Positions 28,958 through 37,752 of a stretch of DNA of 64,000 nucleotides are shown in pieces. The notes beneath the pieces were generated by a model, which saw only the letters and a list, made by a program, of their open reading frames with translations, ran no database searches and was not told where the DNA came from. Origin of the DNA: Methylobacterium sp. 2A. Its GTDB lineage: Bacteria; Pseudomonadota; Alphaproteobacteria; Rhizobiales; Beijerinckiaceae. Each line of letters opens with the position of its first letter. The first letter of the stretch is position 1. The translations under genes and the position numbers were made by a program. The DNA is taken from assembly GCF_009806555.1 (NCBI RefSeq), contig NZ_VUOK01000005.1, positions 62,001-126,000 of the forward strand, given 5' to 3'.

Positions 28958-30016
28958 TCAGGCCCCCGCCCGCTCGGCGAAGCCCCAGGCCGCGGCGGCG
29001 AGTTTCGGCACCCGCGCCGCCATGGCGGCGGCGTGCTCGCTCGCGGCGTTGCCGGCCTTGGCCCGGGCCGCCACACCCTGGAGGATGCCGACCAGCCGGA
29101 ACAGGTTGTAGGCGAAGTACCAGTCGAGCTCGGGCAGCTCTTCGCGGTCCGCCGCCCGGCAGTAGAGCGCCACCGCCTCGTCCCGGGTGGGGATGCCGAG
29201 CGCCGGCAGGTCGAGCCCGCCCAGCCCGCTGCGGCCGTCCGCCGGCAATTCCCACTGCATCAGCAGGTAGCTGAAATCGGCGAGCGGATCGCCGAGGGTC
29301 GACAATTCCCAGTCGAGCACGGCGCTGACGCCGCCATCCGTCGAAAAAATCAGGTTGTCGAGGCGATAATCGCCGTGGACCACGCAGGCGCCCTGCTGCT
29401 CCGGCACGGTCCGGGGCAGCCACGCGATCAGCCGCTCGACATCCTCCAGGCGCCCGTCCTCGGCGGCGCGGTACTGGCGGGTCCAGCGATCGACCTGCCG
29501 CGCGAAGTAATTGCCGGGCCGGCCGTAATCGGAAAGCCCCGCCGCCTCCGGGTCGATGGCGTGGAGGCGCGCCAGCGTGGCGATCATGCCGGCATAGTGC
29601 CGGTGACGGGCATGGGGATCGAGCCCCGGCAGCGCCCCGTCCCAGTGAACGGCGCCGCCGACCGCCTCCATCACGTAGAAGGCCGCGCCGATCACTTCTG
29701 GATCTTCGCACAGCGCGAAGGGCCGCGGCACCGGAAAGCCCTCGCCGTAGAGGGCGCCGATCACCCGGAACTCCCGCTCCACCGCGTGGGCCGAGGGCAG
29801 GAGCGGGCCGAAGGGCTTCCGGCGCAGCACGTAGGCCTGGCCCGGCGTGTCGAGCCGGTAGGTCGGGTTCGACTGGCCGCCGCGGAACTGCTGCACGGTG
29901 AGCGGGCCGGCATAGCCGCGGACGTGCTCCGCCATCCAGGCGGACAACCGCGCCTCGTCGATCCGGTGGCGCGGCTCGACCGGCTTCACGCCGGAGAAGA
30001 CGTCGGGCTCGCTCAT
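28958..30016 (-). CDS. APH-family phosphotransferase (ACAD10/11 kinase-like)
   Basis: A 352-residue kinase of the aminoglycoside phosphotransferase/choline kinase fold. The catalytic loop HGDYRLDN and the metal-binding [13 protein letters not shown] are intact. The N-terminal [10 protein letters not shown] matches the ATP-binding region seen in the kinase domains of ACAD10/11 and in LvaA, which phosphorylate 4-hydroxyacyl-CoAs. Its ATG overlaps the stop of an acyl-CoA dehydrogenase (ATGA), reproducing as two genes the kinase-dehydrogenase pairing that is fused in ACAD10/11. It is unlikely to be an antibiotic-resistance gene. Confidence 0.9.
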   Translation of the reverse strand: MSEPDVFSGVKPVEPRHRIDEARLSAWMAEHVRGYAGPLTVQQFRGGQSNPTYRLDTPGQAYVLRRKPFGPLLPSAHAVEREFRVIGALYGEGFPVPRPFALCEDPEVIGAAFYVMEAVGGAVHWDGALPGLDPHARHRHYAGMIATLARLHAIDPEAAGLSDYGRPGNYFARQVDRWTRQYRAAEDGRLEDVERLIAWLPRTVPEQQGACVVHGDYRLDNLIFSTDGGVSAVLDWELSTLGDPLADFSYLLMQWELPADGRSGLGGLDLPALGIPTRDEAVALYCRAADREELPELDWYFAYNLFRLVGILQGVAARAKAGNAASEHAAAMAARVPKLAAAAWGFAERAGA

Positions 30017-31284
30017 GCCTGCTCCGCCTCCGGGGCTCCCGGCCGGACATTGGTGTAGCGCCCGAATTCGAGCCGGGCGATCGAGCGATTGTGCACCTCG
30101 TCCGGCCCGTCGGCGAGGCGGAGGGTGCGGATATGGGCGTACATTTTCGCGAGCCCGAAATCCTCCGAGACGCCGGCCCCGCCATGGGCCTGGATGGCGT
30201 CGTCGATCACCTTCAGGGCCATCCGGGGCGCCGCGACCTTGATCATGGCGATCTCGAGCTTGGCGCCCTTGTTGCCGACCTTGTCCATCATGTCGGCGGC
30301 CTTCAGGCAGAGGAGGCGGGTCATCTCGATGTCGATCCGCGCCTCCGCGACCCGCTGCTCCCAGACCGATTGCTCGGAGATCCGCTTGCCGAAGGCGACG
30401 CGCGAGACCAGCCGGCGCGCCATGGCCTCCAGGGCCACCTCCGCGACCCCGATGGTGCGCATGCAATGGTGGATGCGGCCGGGCCCGAGCCGCCCCTGCG
30501 CGATCTCGAAGCCGCGCCCCTCGCCGAGGATCAGGTTCCCGGCCGGCACGCGGACATTCTCCAGCACCACCTCGCCGTGGCCCTTCGGCGCGTCCTCGTA
30601 GCCGAAGACCGGCAGCAGCCGCTCCACCCGCACACCCGGCGTGTCCATGGGGACGAGGATCTGCGATTGCTGGCGGTGACGGGGCGCCTCCGGGTCGGTC
30701 TTGCCCATCAGGATCGCGATCTCGCAGCGCGGGTCGCCGACGCCGGTGGACCACCATTTGCGGCCGTCGATCACGTAATGGTCGCCGTCCCGGCGGATCG
30801 ACGTGGCGATGTTGGTGGCGTCCGAGGAGGCGACCTCCGGCTCGGTCATCAGGAAGGCGGAGCGGATCTCGCCCGCCATCAAGGGCTTCAGCCATCTCTC
30901 CTTCTGGGCCGGGGTGCCGTAGCGGTGCAGCACCTCCATGTTGCCGGTATCGGGCGCCGCGCAGTTGAACACCTCCGAGGCGATCCCGACCCGGCCCATC
31001 GCCTCGGCACAGAGCGCGTAGTCGAGGTTGGTCAGGCCGGCGCCGCGGTACTCCTCCGTGTCATGCTCGGGGGAGGGCGGCAGGAACAGGTTCCACAGGC
31101 CCTCGGCCTTCGCCGTCTCCTTCAGCCGCTCCATGGTGGGCGAAGGCTCATGGCTCGCAGCGCGCTCGGCCGCGACCGCGGCGGAGGCCGGCAGGATCGC
31201 GTCTTCGATGAAGGCGCGGACGCGGGTCAGCCAGTGCGACTGGGATTGAGAGAGGTTGAAATCCACGGTGTCCGCTCCGCTCAC
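30013..31284 (-). CDS. Acyl-CoA dehydrogenase (ACAD11/LvaC-like)
   Basis: A 423-residue flavin acyl-CoA dehydrogenase. Visible features are [18 protein letters not shown], the FAD/substrate region [23 protein letters not shown], and the C-terminal [14 protein letters not shown] with LADGPDEVH. The ADGPDEVH ending is typical of the ACAD10/11-like branch rather than of straight-chain beta-oxidation enzymes. In that branch the enzyme can eliminate phosphate from a 4-phosphoacyl-CoA made by the partner kinase. It starts at a GTG (31284) and is coupled to the kinase gene. Confidence 0.92.
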   Translation of the reverse strand: MSGADTVDFNLSQSQSHWLTRVRAFIEDAILPASAAVAAERAASHEPSPTMERLKETAKAEGLWNLFLPPSPEHDTEEYRGAGLTNLDYALCAEAMGRVGIASEVFNCAAPDTGNMEVLHRYGTPAQKERWLKPLMAGEIRSAFLMTEPEVASSDATNIATSIRRDGDHYVIDGRKWWSTGVGDPRCEIAILMGKTDPEAPRHRQQSQILVPMDTPGVRVERLLPVFGYEDAPKGHGEVVLENVRVPAGNLILGEGRGFEIAQGRLGPGRIHHCMRTIGVAEVALEAMARRLVSRVAFGKRISEQSVWEQRVAEARIDIEMTRLLCLKAADMMDKVGNKGAKLEIAMIKVAAPRMALKVIDDAIQAHGGAGVSEDFGLAKMYAHIRTLRLADGPDEVHNRSIARLEFGRYTNVRPGAPEAEQA

Positions 31285-31307
31285 ATCTGTCGCTGCGGGC
31301 CACTCTC

Positions 31308-31444
31308 CTCCCCCTTGTGGGGAGGAGTTGGAGGTGGGGGTGGTTCAGGATCAAGCGGAGCGGTGTCTTCTGCACCACCCCCACCCCTGACCCCTCCCCA
31401 CAAGCTCGAGCGATCCCGGGCAGGCCCGGGATCGCCAGGGGAGG
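31308..31444. repeat. Family B palindromic repeat, copy 2, with nested palindrome
   Basis: The left arm (31308-31325) is identical to the 18-base arm at 11797. The right arm is split after CCTCCCCACAAG by a foreign palindromic segment (about 31405-31436) and resumes as AGGGGAGG. It lies between the livGF fusion gene and the acyl-CoA dehydrogenase gene. Confidence 0.82.
31410..31435. repeat. Small perfect palindrome nested in the family B repeat
   Basis: Arms of 12 bases (GCGATCCCGGGC and its complement) are separated by two bases. It interrupts the right arm of the family B element, so it was probably inserted later. Confidence 0.8.
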
Positions 31445-31459
31445 GGACAACACCTGCCC

Positions 31460-32965
31460 TCACAGATAGGCCGATCCCATCTCGCTGGCGAAACGCTGCG
31501 GCGGCCCTTCCCAGACGATCCGTGCCTGCTCCAGCACGTAGACCCGGTCGGCGTGGGGCAGCGCGAAGGTGACGTTCTGCTCGCCGAGCAGCACCGTGAT
31601 CGGCGTGGTCTGGCGCAAGCGCTCCAGGGCCTTCGACAGAAGCTCCAGGATCACCGGGGCGAGGCCCAAGGTCGGCTCGTCGAGGATCAGCAGGCGCGGG
31701 CGCATCATCAGCGCCCGGGCGATGGTCAGCATCTGCTGCTCGCCCCCCGACAGGGTCCGGGCGCTCTGCGCCTCGCGGGCCTTCAGGATCGGGAACAGGT
31801 CGTAAAGTTCTTCGCGGCGCTTGGCGCTCTCGGCCTTCGGGAAATGCTGGCCGCCGAGGTCGAGATTCTCGCGCACGCTGAGATCGCCGAACAGCTCGCG
31901 GGTCTCGGGCACCTGGACGATGCCGGCGCGCGCGATGGCGGCGGGCTTCATCCGGGTCAGATCCTGCCCGTCGAACCGGATCGTGCCGCTATGTGGCACG
32001 AGGCCCGAGATGGCGTTGAACAGGGTGGTCTTGCCGGCCCCGTTCAGGCCCACCACCGAGACGAACTCGCCCTCATGGACATGGATCGAGGCGGAGCGCA
32101 GGGCCTGCGCCTTGCCGTAGAGCACGTCGACGCCCTCGACACTCAGGAGCGAGTCGGGCTTGAACGCGGCTTCCGGCCGGGCCGCCGTCTCGATGCTGCC
32201 ACCGAGATAGACCCGGCGCACGGTCGGGTCGGCCATCACGGATCCGGCCGAGCCCTCGGCGATGCGCTCGCCGAGATACATGGCGAAGACCCGGTCCACG
32301 AGGGCCGAGACGCTCTTCACGTTGTGATCGACGAGGAGCACGGCCTTGCCCTCGTCGCGAAACCCCCGGATCAGCTCGGAGAAGGCCGCGACCTCGCCGC
32401 CGGTGAGACCCGCGAAGGGCTCGTCGACCAGCACCACCCGGGGATCGCGGGCGATCGCCTTGGCGAGCTCCAGCCGGCGCAGATCCGCGAAGGGCAGGGT
32501 GCCGGGGCGCCGGTCGGCCACCGCGCCGAGGCCGACGCGCTCGGCGATGTCTTTGGCACGGCGCGTCACATGGGGGTCGGCGGCGAGCCGGATCAGGCTG
32601 TCGGGCAGGAGCGCGAGGCTGATATTCTCCAAGACCGTCTGCCGCTGGAGCGGCCGCGCGTGCTGGAACACGAGGCCGATCCCGGAGCGCGCCACCCGGT
32701 GGGCCGGCATGCCGCCGATCTCCCGGCCGTCGAGGCGGATCGAGCCGGCGCTCGGGCGCTCCAGCCCCATGATCAGCTTCATCACGGTGGATTTGCCCGA
32801 GCCGTTCGGGCCGATCAGCCCCAAAATCTCGCCGGGGCGCAGATCGAGGTCGATGTTCTTGACGGCGACGAGGCCGCCGTAGCGCTTGGTCAGGCCGCGC
32901 ACGGCGAGGCAGGGCTCGGCCGCGACGGGGGACACGGCCAGCGGGGGTGCCACGGCGACGGTCAT
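31460..32965 (-). CDS. Fused LivG-LivF ABC transporter ATP-binding protein
   Basis: One 501-residue polypeptide contains both ATPases of a branched-chain-amino-acid-type importer. The first domain (about residues 20-255) is LivG-like: Walker A GPNGSGKST, Walker B VVLVDEP. The second (about 268-501) is LivF-like: Walker A GLNGAGKTT, signature LSGGEQQ, Walker B LLILDEPTLGLAP. The first domain's signature region reads LPFADLRRLELAKA instead of the usual LSxGQ-like motif, so one composite ATP site may be weak or use a variant signature. The linker is short (about 15 residues). livM overlaps its start by four bases. Confidence 0.92.
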   Translation of the reverse strand: MTVAVAPPLAVSPVAAEPCLAVRGLTKRYGGLVAVKNIDLDLRPGEILGLIGPNGSGKSTVMKLIMGLERPSAGSIRLDGREIGGMPAHRVARSGIGLVFQHARPLQRQTVLENISLALLPDSLIRLAADPHVTRRAKDIAERVGLGAVADRRPGTLPFADLRRLELAKAIARDPRVVLVDEPFAGLTGGEVAAFSELIRGFRDEGKAVLLVDHNVKSVSALVDRVFAMYLGERIAEGSAGSVMADPTVRRVYLGGSIETAARPEAAFKPDSLLSVEGVDVLYGKAQALRSASIHVHEGEFVSVVGLNGAGKTTLFNAISGLVPHSGTIRFDGQDLTRMKPAAIARAGIVQVPETRELFGDLSVRENLDLGGQHFPKAESAKRREELYDLFPILKAREAQSARTLSGGEQQMLTIARALMMRPRLLILDEPTLGLAPVILELLSKALERLRQTTPITVLLGEQNVTFALPHADRVYVLEQARIVWEGPPQRFASEMGSAYL

Positions 32966-33882
32966 CGCGCTCTCCGGAAGGAAGCGAGGCCGAGCAGCCC
33001 CGAGGGCACGAACAGGATCACGAGGAGCGCCACCGCCGAGACCACGAAGGTGGAGAGGGCGCCAAGCGGGCGCAGCAGCTCGCCCGCCGCGATCAGGAAC
33101 ACGGCGCCCAAAGCCGCGCCCACGATGGTGCGCCGGCCGCCCAGCACCGCCGCGATGATCACCTGCACGCCGACCGCGGTGTCGATCAGCGTGCCGACCG
33201 AGGCGGTGCCCATGTAGAAGACCACCAATCCGCCCGCGAGGCCCGAGAAGGCGGCGCTCACCGCGAAGGCCGCGAGCTTGTGCTTGGCGACGTTGAAGCC
33301 GAGCGCCCCGGTCACCACCGGATCCTGGCCGGCGGCCTGGAGGATCAGCCCGGCCGGCGAGCGCGCGATGGCGGTGAGGATCAGGCCGGAGACAGCCATG
33401 AAGCCCAGCGCCAACCAGTAATTGGTGTCGGCGTCGATCGAGATGACGTCGGGAACGGTGAGGCCGATCTCGCCGCCGGTGAGGCCGGAGAACACCACGA
33501 TCATGTTCTGGAGGAGCAGAACCGCCACCAGGGTGATCAGCCCGAAATAGGGGCCCCGTACCTTCAGCGCCGGCAGCGCCAAAGCGAGCCCGCCGACCAC
33601 GGCGAGCACGGTCCCGGCCGCGAGGCACCAGGGGATCGGCAATTCGTAGCGGTTGTTGAGGATGCCGGCGCCGTAGGCCCCGAGACCGATCAGAAAGGTC
33701 GGGCCGAAATTCACCTCGCCGGCGAAGCCGAAGAGCAGGTCCCAGGCCATGGCGAACACGCCGAAATAGTAGGCGATGGTGAGCAGGCCGAGGATGTAGC
33801 CGGACACATACCAGGGGAGGGTGGCGGCCGCCGCGACGGCGAGGATCGCGATCCAGAAGCCGGGGTTGGTGAGGAGCTTCAT
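32962..33882 (-). CDS. livM: Branched-chain amino acid-type ABC transporter permease LivM
   Basis: A 306-residue membrane permease with about eight to ten hydrophobic segments and the family-typical FGFAGEVNFGPTFLIGLGAYGAG stretch. It forms the membrane channel with LivH for the importer powered by the fused LivGF. Members of this transporter family take up branched-chain amino acids but also amides, aromatic and short organic acids. Its stop overlaps the livGF start (ATGA). Confidence 0.92.
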   Translation of the reverse strand: MKLLTNPGFWIAILAVAAAATLPWYVSGYILGLLTIAYYFGVFAMAWDLLFGFAGEVNFGPTFLIGLGAYGAGILNNRYELPIPWCLAAGTVLAVVGGLALALPALKVRGPYFGLITLVAVLLLQNMIVVFSGLTGGEIGLTVPDVISIDADTNYWLALGFMAVSGLILTAIARSPAGLILQAAGQDPVVTGALGFNVAKHKLAAFAVSAAFSGLAGGLVVFYMGTASVGTLIDTAVGVQVIIAAVLGGRRTIVGAALGAVFLIAAGELLRPLGALSTFVVSAVALLVILFVPSGLLGLASFRRAR

Positions 33883-33906
33883 CGGGTTACACGAACTCCG
33901 CGCGTT

Positions 33907-34081
33907 TCCCTCCCCCCTCTGCGGGGGAGGGTGGGCCCCGAAGGGAGTCGGGAGAGGGGAACACGGCTTCCGGACGGGGCGCGGCCTTCATGAAGGCCAG
34001 TGTGCCTTCCTGAACCGTCGCTCCGCTCTCCCGACCCCTGCTGATGCAGGGGCCACCCTCCCCCGCAGAGGGGGGAGGGAG
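33907..34081. repeat. Family A palindromic repeat, copy 4
   Basis: The right arm (34055-34081) is identical over 27 bases to the right arm of the copy in bchM; the left arm starts at 33907. It sits between livM and livH in non-coding sequence. Confidence 0.88.
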
Positions 34082-34114
34082 CGCGGCGGCGCGGGACAGC
34101 CATGAAACGAACCA

Positions 34115-34990
34115 TCACCGCCGCCCCAGCAGGCCCTGCGGGCGCAGGTACATGACGGCGACCAGCAGCAGCAGAGCCGGGATCACCCGATAGGCCGGCG
34201 AGATCAGGTAGGCGGTGGCGGTCTCCAGATACCCCACCACGTAGGCGGCGATCAGCGAGCCGGTGACGCTCCCCAACCCGCCCAGCACCACGATCGAGAA
34301 GGCGCTCGCGGTGAGCGGCCCGACCGAATACGAGGACACCCCCAGGAACATCCCGAGCAGGACCCCGGCGATGCCGGCCAAGAGCCCGTAGATCGCCCAG
34401 ACCGCCACGTAGATCCGGCCCATGTCGTGGCCGAGCAGCGTCACGCCCCGCGGGTTCATGGAGGCGGCGAGCAGCACCTTGCCGGCCCGCGCCCGGTTCA
34501 CGAACAGCCAGAGCAGCCCGATCACCACCCAGCAGATCACCGCGGTGAAGATCTCGTTCTGCGGCGTGCGCACGCCCGCGATCTCGATCACGCCTTCGAC
34601 GATCGGCAGCACCGTCTTCGGGTTGTCGGTGAAGAAATAGGCCACCAGCTCCTGGATCATGATCCCCCAGAGCAGCGTGCCGGTGAGCACGAAGATCTCT
34701 TTCTCTTCGCGCGGGATCGCGCGGCTGCGCTCGATCGGCGCCACGATGGCGAAGTAGGTGATCAGGGCGGCGGCGAGCCCGCACACGATGCCGATCGCCG
34801 CCCCCGCGTAGGAGCCGAGCCCGAACAAAGCCGAGGCCGCCCAGGCCGCCACGGCGGCCATCACCATGATGGCGCCGTGGGACAGGTTGAGGACGCCCGA
34901 GACCCCGAAGATCAGGGTGAAGCCCATCGCGCCGAGCGCGTAGAGGGCCGAGATCGCGAAACCGTCGACGAGGATCTGGAGGCCGATCAC
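34115..34990 (-). CDS. livH: Branched-chain amino acid-type ABC transporter permease LivH
   Basis: A 291-residue polytopic permease. It carries the family-typical GAMGFTLIFGVSGVLNLSHGAIMVM near residues 20-45 and a GLGSVTGSL stretch near the C-terminus. It starts at a GTG (34990), 18 bases after the binding-protein gene. With LivM it forms the translocation path. A family A repeat separates it from livM. Confidence 0.92.
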   Translation of the reverse strand: MIGLQILVDGFAISALYALGAMGFTLIFGVSGVLNLSHGAIMVMAAVAAWAASALFGLGSYAGAAIGIVCGLAAALITYFAIVAPIERSRAIPREEKEIFVLTGTLLWGIMIQELVAYFFTDNPKTVLPIVEGVIEIAGVRTPQNEIFTAVICWVVIGLLWLFVNRARAGKVLLAASMNPRGVTLLGHDMGRIYVAVWAIYGLLAGIAGVLLGMFLGVSSYSVGPLTASAFSIVVLGGLGSVTGSLIAAYVVGYLETATAYLISPAYRVIPALLLLVAVMYLRPQGLLGRR

Positions 34991-35008
34991 CGCGCTCTCC
35001 CCGCCCGC

Positions 35009-36262
35009 CTACTGGACCGCCGGCTTGACGGCGGGCGGCAGCACCAGGGTCCCGTTGGCCACCCCCGCGGGCCAGATCGCGACCTGCTTGCCGTTCTGCC
35101 ACTGGCCGAGCACGCTGGTCATCAGGCCGGGGCCGTACTGGATCGAGTGCGTGAACGGCTCGTCCTTGCCGTAGAACGTGATGTGGCCGACGGTGCCGAC
35201 ATAGTCGGTCTTCTCCAGGGCCTCCACGAGCTTGTCGGCCTCCGTGGAGCCGGCGCGCTTGACGGCCTCCGCGGTGTAGTAGGTCGCGTCGTACGCCATG
35301 AAGCCCGCATAGGAGGGCGCGCCGCCGAAGCGCTTGGCGAAGGCCTCGGCGAAGGGAATCGTCTTCCCGGTGAGCGCCACGCCGGGCAGCGCCACGCTGT
35401 CGAACAGCACGCCCTGCGTGCCGCCGTTGGTGTTGGCCCAGAAGGTCGAGGAGGTCGCCTGCCCGCTGATGCCGGTCATGGCGATCGGCACCTGCTGGTT
35501 CTGCCACTGCACGGTCGGCTGCACGCCGACATGGGCGATGCCGGTGACGATGAGATCGGGCTTGGCCGCCTCGATCTTGTTGTAGATCGGCGTGAAATCG
35601 CCCGTATCCGGCGAGAAGCGGACGTGCTCCACCACCTTCAACCCGGATTTCGGCAGGCATTCCTCGTAGGCGGCGTCGAGGGGACGGGTCCAGGCCGCGT
35701 CCTCGCTCATGATCGCCGTCGTCTTGGCCTTGAGCTTGTCGACCAGCACGTCCTTGGCCGAGTCGCACACCGCCTGCGCCAGGGCGTGCGAGGTCAGGTA
35801 GCCGTGGAAGGTGTACTTGTTGCGCGCGTAATCCTTGTGGACGTTCACGCTGATCTCATTGGAGGCCGCGCCGGGGGTGATCAGCGGCGTCTTGAGCCGG
35901 GCCGCCCAGGGCATCAGCGCCAGCACGACCTCGGAGATGTAGCTGGCGATGACGAGGTTGACCTTGTCCTCGGACACCGCCCGCTGGAACGCACGCACCG
36001 CGTCGGAGGCGGAGGACTTGTCGTCGTAGGTGACGACCTGGATCTGCCGCCCGTCGATCCCGCCCCTGGCGTTGATCTCGTCGGCGGCGAGCTGCACCGC
36101 CTGCGGGATCGAGGCCCCGGCCACCGACTGCGCCTCGGCGATCACCCCGATCCGGATCGGGTCCGCGGCATGGGCCGGCCCCGCCAGCAGGGCGCCGGCC
36201 GCCAGCAGCGCGGGCAGCCTGTGCCGGATCGGGGCGCGCCGGATGGCGGCGGTCTCGGACAT
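35009..36262 (-). CDS. LIV-type ABC transporter substrate-binding protein
   Basis: A 417-residue periplasmic binding protein of the type I (leucine/isoleucine/valine-binding) fold with a signal peptide (LPALLAAGALLAGPAHA, cleavage near residue 32). The N-terminal core IRIGVIAEAQSVAGASIPQAVQLAADEINARGG is typical. The ATG at 36262 follows GAGGAAA at about seven bases and gives a sensible signal peptide. It heads the minus-strand operon binding protein-livH-livM-livGF-ACAD-kinase-SDR-SDR-ligase, so its ligand is probably the substrate of that pathway. Confidence 0.92.
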   Translation of the reverse strand: MSETAAIRRAPIRHRLPALLAAGALLAGPAHAADPIRIGVIAEAQSVAGASIPQAVQLAADEINARGGIDGRQIQVVTYDDKSSASDAVRAFQRAVSEDKVNLVIASYISEVVLALMPWAARLKTPLITPGAASNEISVNVHKDYARNKYTFHGYLTSHALAQAVCDSAKDVLVDKLKAKTTAIMSEDAAWTRPLDAAYEECLPKSGLKVVEHVRFSPDTGDFTPIYNKIEAAKPDLIVTGIAHVGVQPTVQWQNQQVPIAMTGISGQATSSTFWANTNGGTQGVLFDSVALPGVALTGKTIPFAEAFAKRFGGAPSYAGFMAYDATYYTAEAVKRAGSTEADKLVEALEKTDYVGTVGHITFYGKDEPFTHSIQYGPGLMTSVLGQWQNGKQVAIWPAGVANGTLVLPPAVKPAVQ

Positions 36263-36535
36263 CGGCGTTTCCTCAAATCTCGGTGCCCGCATTCTGTATT
36301 CGCGGACTTGAACGCGACTGTAGCCGGGGCCTGACGGATCACAAGGGGCACGCGGCGCGCGGCGGGTGACGTTTCCGGCGCTTCGTTCGCAGGCGGGGCT
36401 TCCGGGCTCCGCAGCTCGGGCCTAGGCTCGCACCCGGCACCGCGCGAAGCGGGCCCGACGGCCTCGAAGAAGGGCGGATCATCCGGTGAGGAACACACGC
36501 TTGTCCGGGACCGTCCCGGGCCGGGGCCCGACGCC

Positions 36536-37561
36536 ATGACCCTGCGCTGGACCCGCCGGCCCGAGGGCTCGACCTGGGGCGATTTCGGCCCCGACGACGA
36601 GCGCGGGCGCCTCAACCTCCTCACCCCCGAGAAGGTGCGCCAGGGCGTCGCCGAGGTGCGGGAGGGCCTGACCTTCTGCCTCAGCCTGCCGCTGGACCTG
36701 CCGGGCGGCAACGTCCTGAACCCGCGCCGCCACCCGCCGCGGATCACCCCGACCCGCCGGGCCAACGGCCGGCCGAACATGAACTTCCCGGTCTGCGAGG
36801 AGGTCGACGGCGCCACAGACGTGATCTGCGACGACCGGGCGCTGATCCACCTGCAATACTCGACGCAGTGGGATTCGCTCGCCCATGTCGGATCGCTGTT
36901 CGACGCGGACGGCTCCGGCCCAGGCCCGACCTTCTACAACGGCTTCCGCGGCGGCCGCGACATCGTCGGGCCGAGCACGCCAGAGGCGACCGACCAGCCC
37001 TCGCGGGCGAAGCATCTCGGGATCGAGCGTCTGGCCGAGGCCGGCATGCAGGGCCGGGCCGTGATGATCGACCTGCGCGCCCATCTCGGCGATGCCAAGA
37101 CCAAGGTCGGCTACGACCAGCTCGCCCGGATTCTGGAGGCCGACGGCGTCGTGGTCGAGCCCGGCGACATGGTCTGCCTGCATACGGGCTTCGCCGAGCG
37201 CCTGATCGCCATGGGCGGGGAGCCCGATCCGAAGCAGGTCCACAACCTCTGCGCCGGGCTCGACGGGCGGGACCCACGGCTCCTCGACTGGATCACCCGC
37301 ACCGGGCTCTGCGCGCTGATCGCCGACAATTACGCCGTGGAGGCCTATCCGGCGGGACCCGGACCCGCCTGCTGCGCGACGCTGCCGCTGCACGAGCACT
37401 GCCTGTTCAAGCTCGGGGTCAATCTCGGCGAGCTGTGGCACCTGACGCCGCTGGCCGACTGGCTGCGCGCGCATGGCCGGAACCGCTTCCTGCTCACCGC
37501 GCCGCCGCTGCGCCTGCCCGGGGCGGTCGGCTCGCCGGTGACGCCGATCGCCACGGTGTGA
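36536..37561 (+). CDS. Cyclase family protein (kynurenine formamidase-like metal hydrolase)
   Basis: A 341-residue member of the cyclase family (PF04199), which includes kynurenine formamidase and isatin hydrolase, metal-dependent hydrolases of amide or lactam bonds. The metal-binding region reads QYSTQWDSLAHVG, a variant of the usual HxGTHxDxPxH motif. It diverges from the importer operon across a 273-base gap (36263-36535) that should hold both promoters. I see no clear operator. By context it may hydrolyse a cyclic or amide precursor. Confidence 0.85.
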   Translation: MTLRWTRRPEGSTWGDFGPDDERGRLNLLTPEKVRQGVAEVREGLTFCLSLPLDLPGGNVLNPRRHPPRITPTRRANGRPNMNFPVCEEVDGATDVICDDRALIHLQYSTQWDSLAHVGSLFDADGSGPGPTFYNGFRGGRDIVGPSTPEATDQPSRAKHLGIERLAEAGMQGRAVMIDLRAHLGDAKTKVGYDQLARILEADGVVVEPGDMVCLHTGFAERLIAMGGEPDPKQVHNLCAGLDGRDPRLLDWITRTGLCALIADNYAVEAYPAGPGPACCATLPLHEHCLFKLGVNLGELWHLTPLADWLRAHGRNRFLLTAPPLRLPGAVGSPVTPIATV

Positions 37562-37598
37562 GGGCCTGACAGCATGCCCGTTCGATCCAGCCCACGCC

Positions 37599-37712
37599 CT
37601 CATCCGGAGGCGCCGCAGCGCAGCGGAGGCCTCGAAGGAGCCCTCCAGGGATCGCGCGGCCGGCCGGAGGACTCCTTCGAGGCCCGCTGGCGCGGGCACC
37701 TCAGGAAAGGGT
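37599..37712. repeat. Family C palindromic repeat, copy 1
   Basis: About 114 bases with arms such as GGCCTCGAAGGAG (about 37628-37640) and its complement CTCCTTCGAGGCC (about 37672-37684), and outer arms based on CCTGAGGCGCC. It lies between the cyclase and dehydrogenase genes. A better-preserved copy is at 41962-42072. Confidence 0.8.
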
Positions 37713-37752
37713 GGCGGATGGGATGGCGACGCGCTGGGAGGACTCGAACCGC

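Noticed and set aside
28958..30016. APH-fold gene as an aminoglycoside resistance determinant
   Set aside because: Overlap with an ACAD10/11-type dehydrogenase and lack of resistance-family motifs favour a metabolic kinase.
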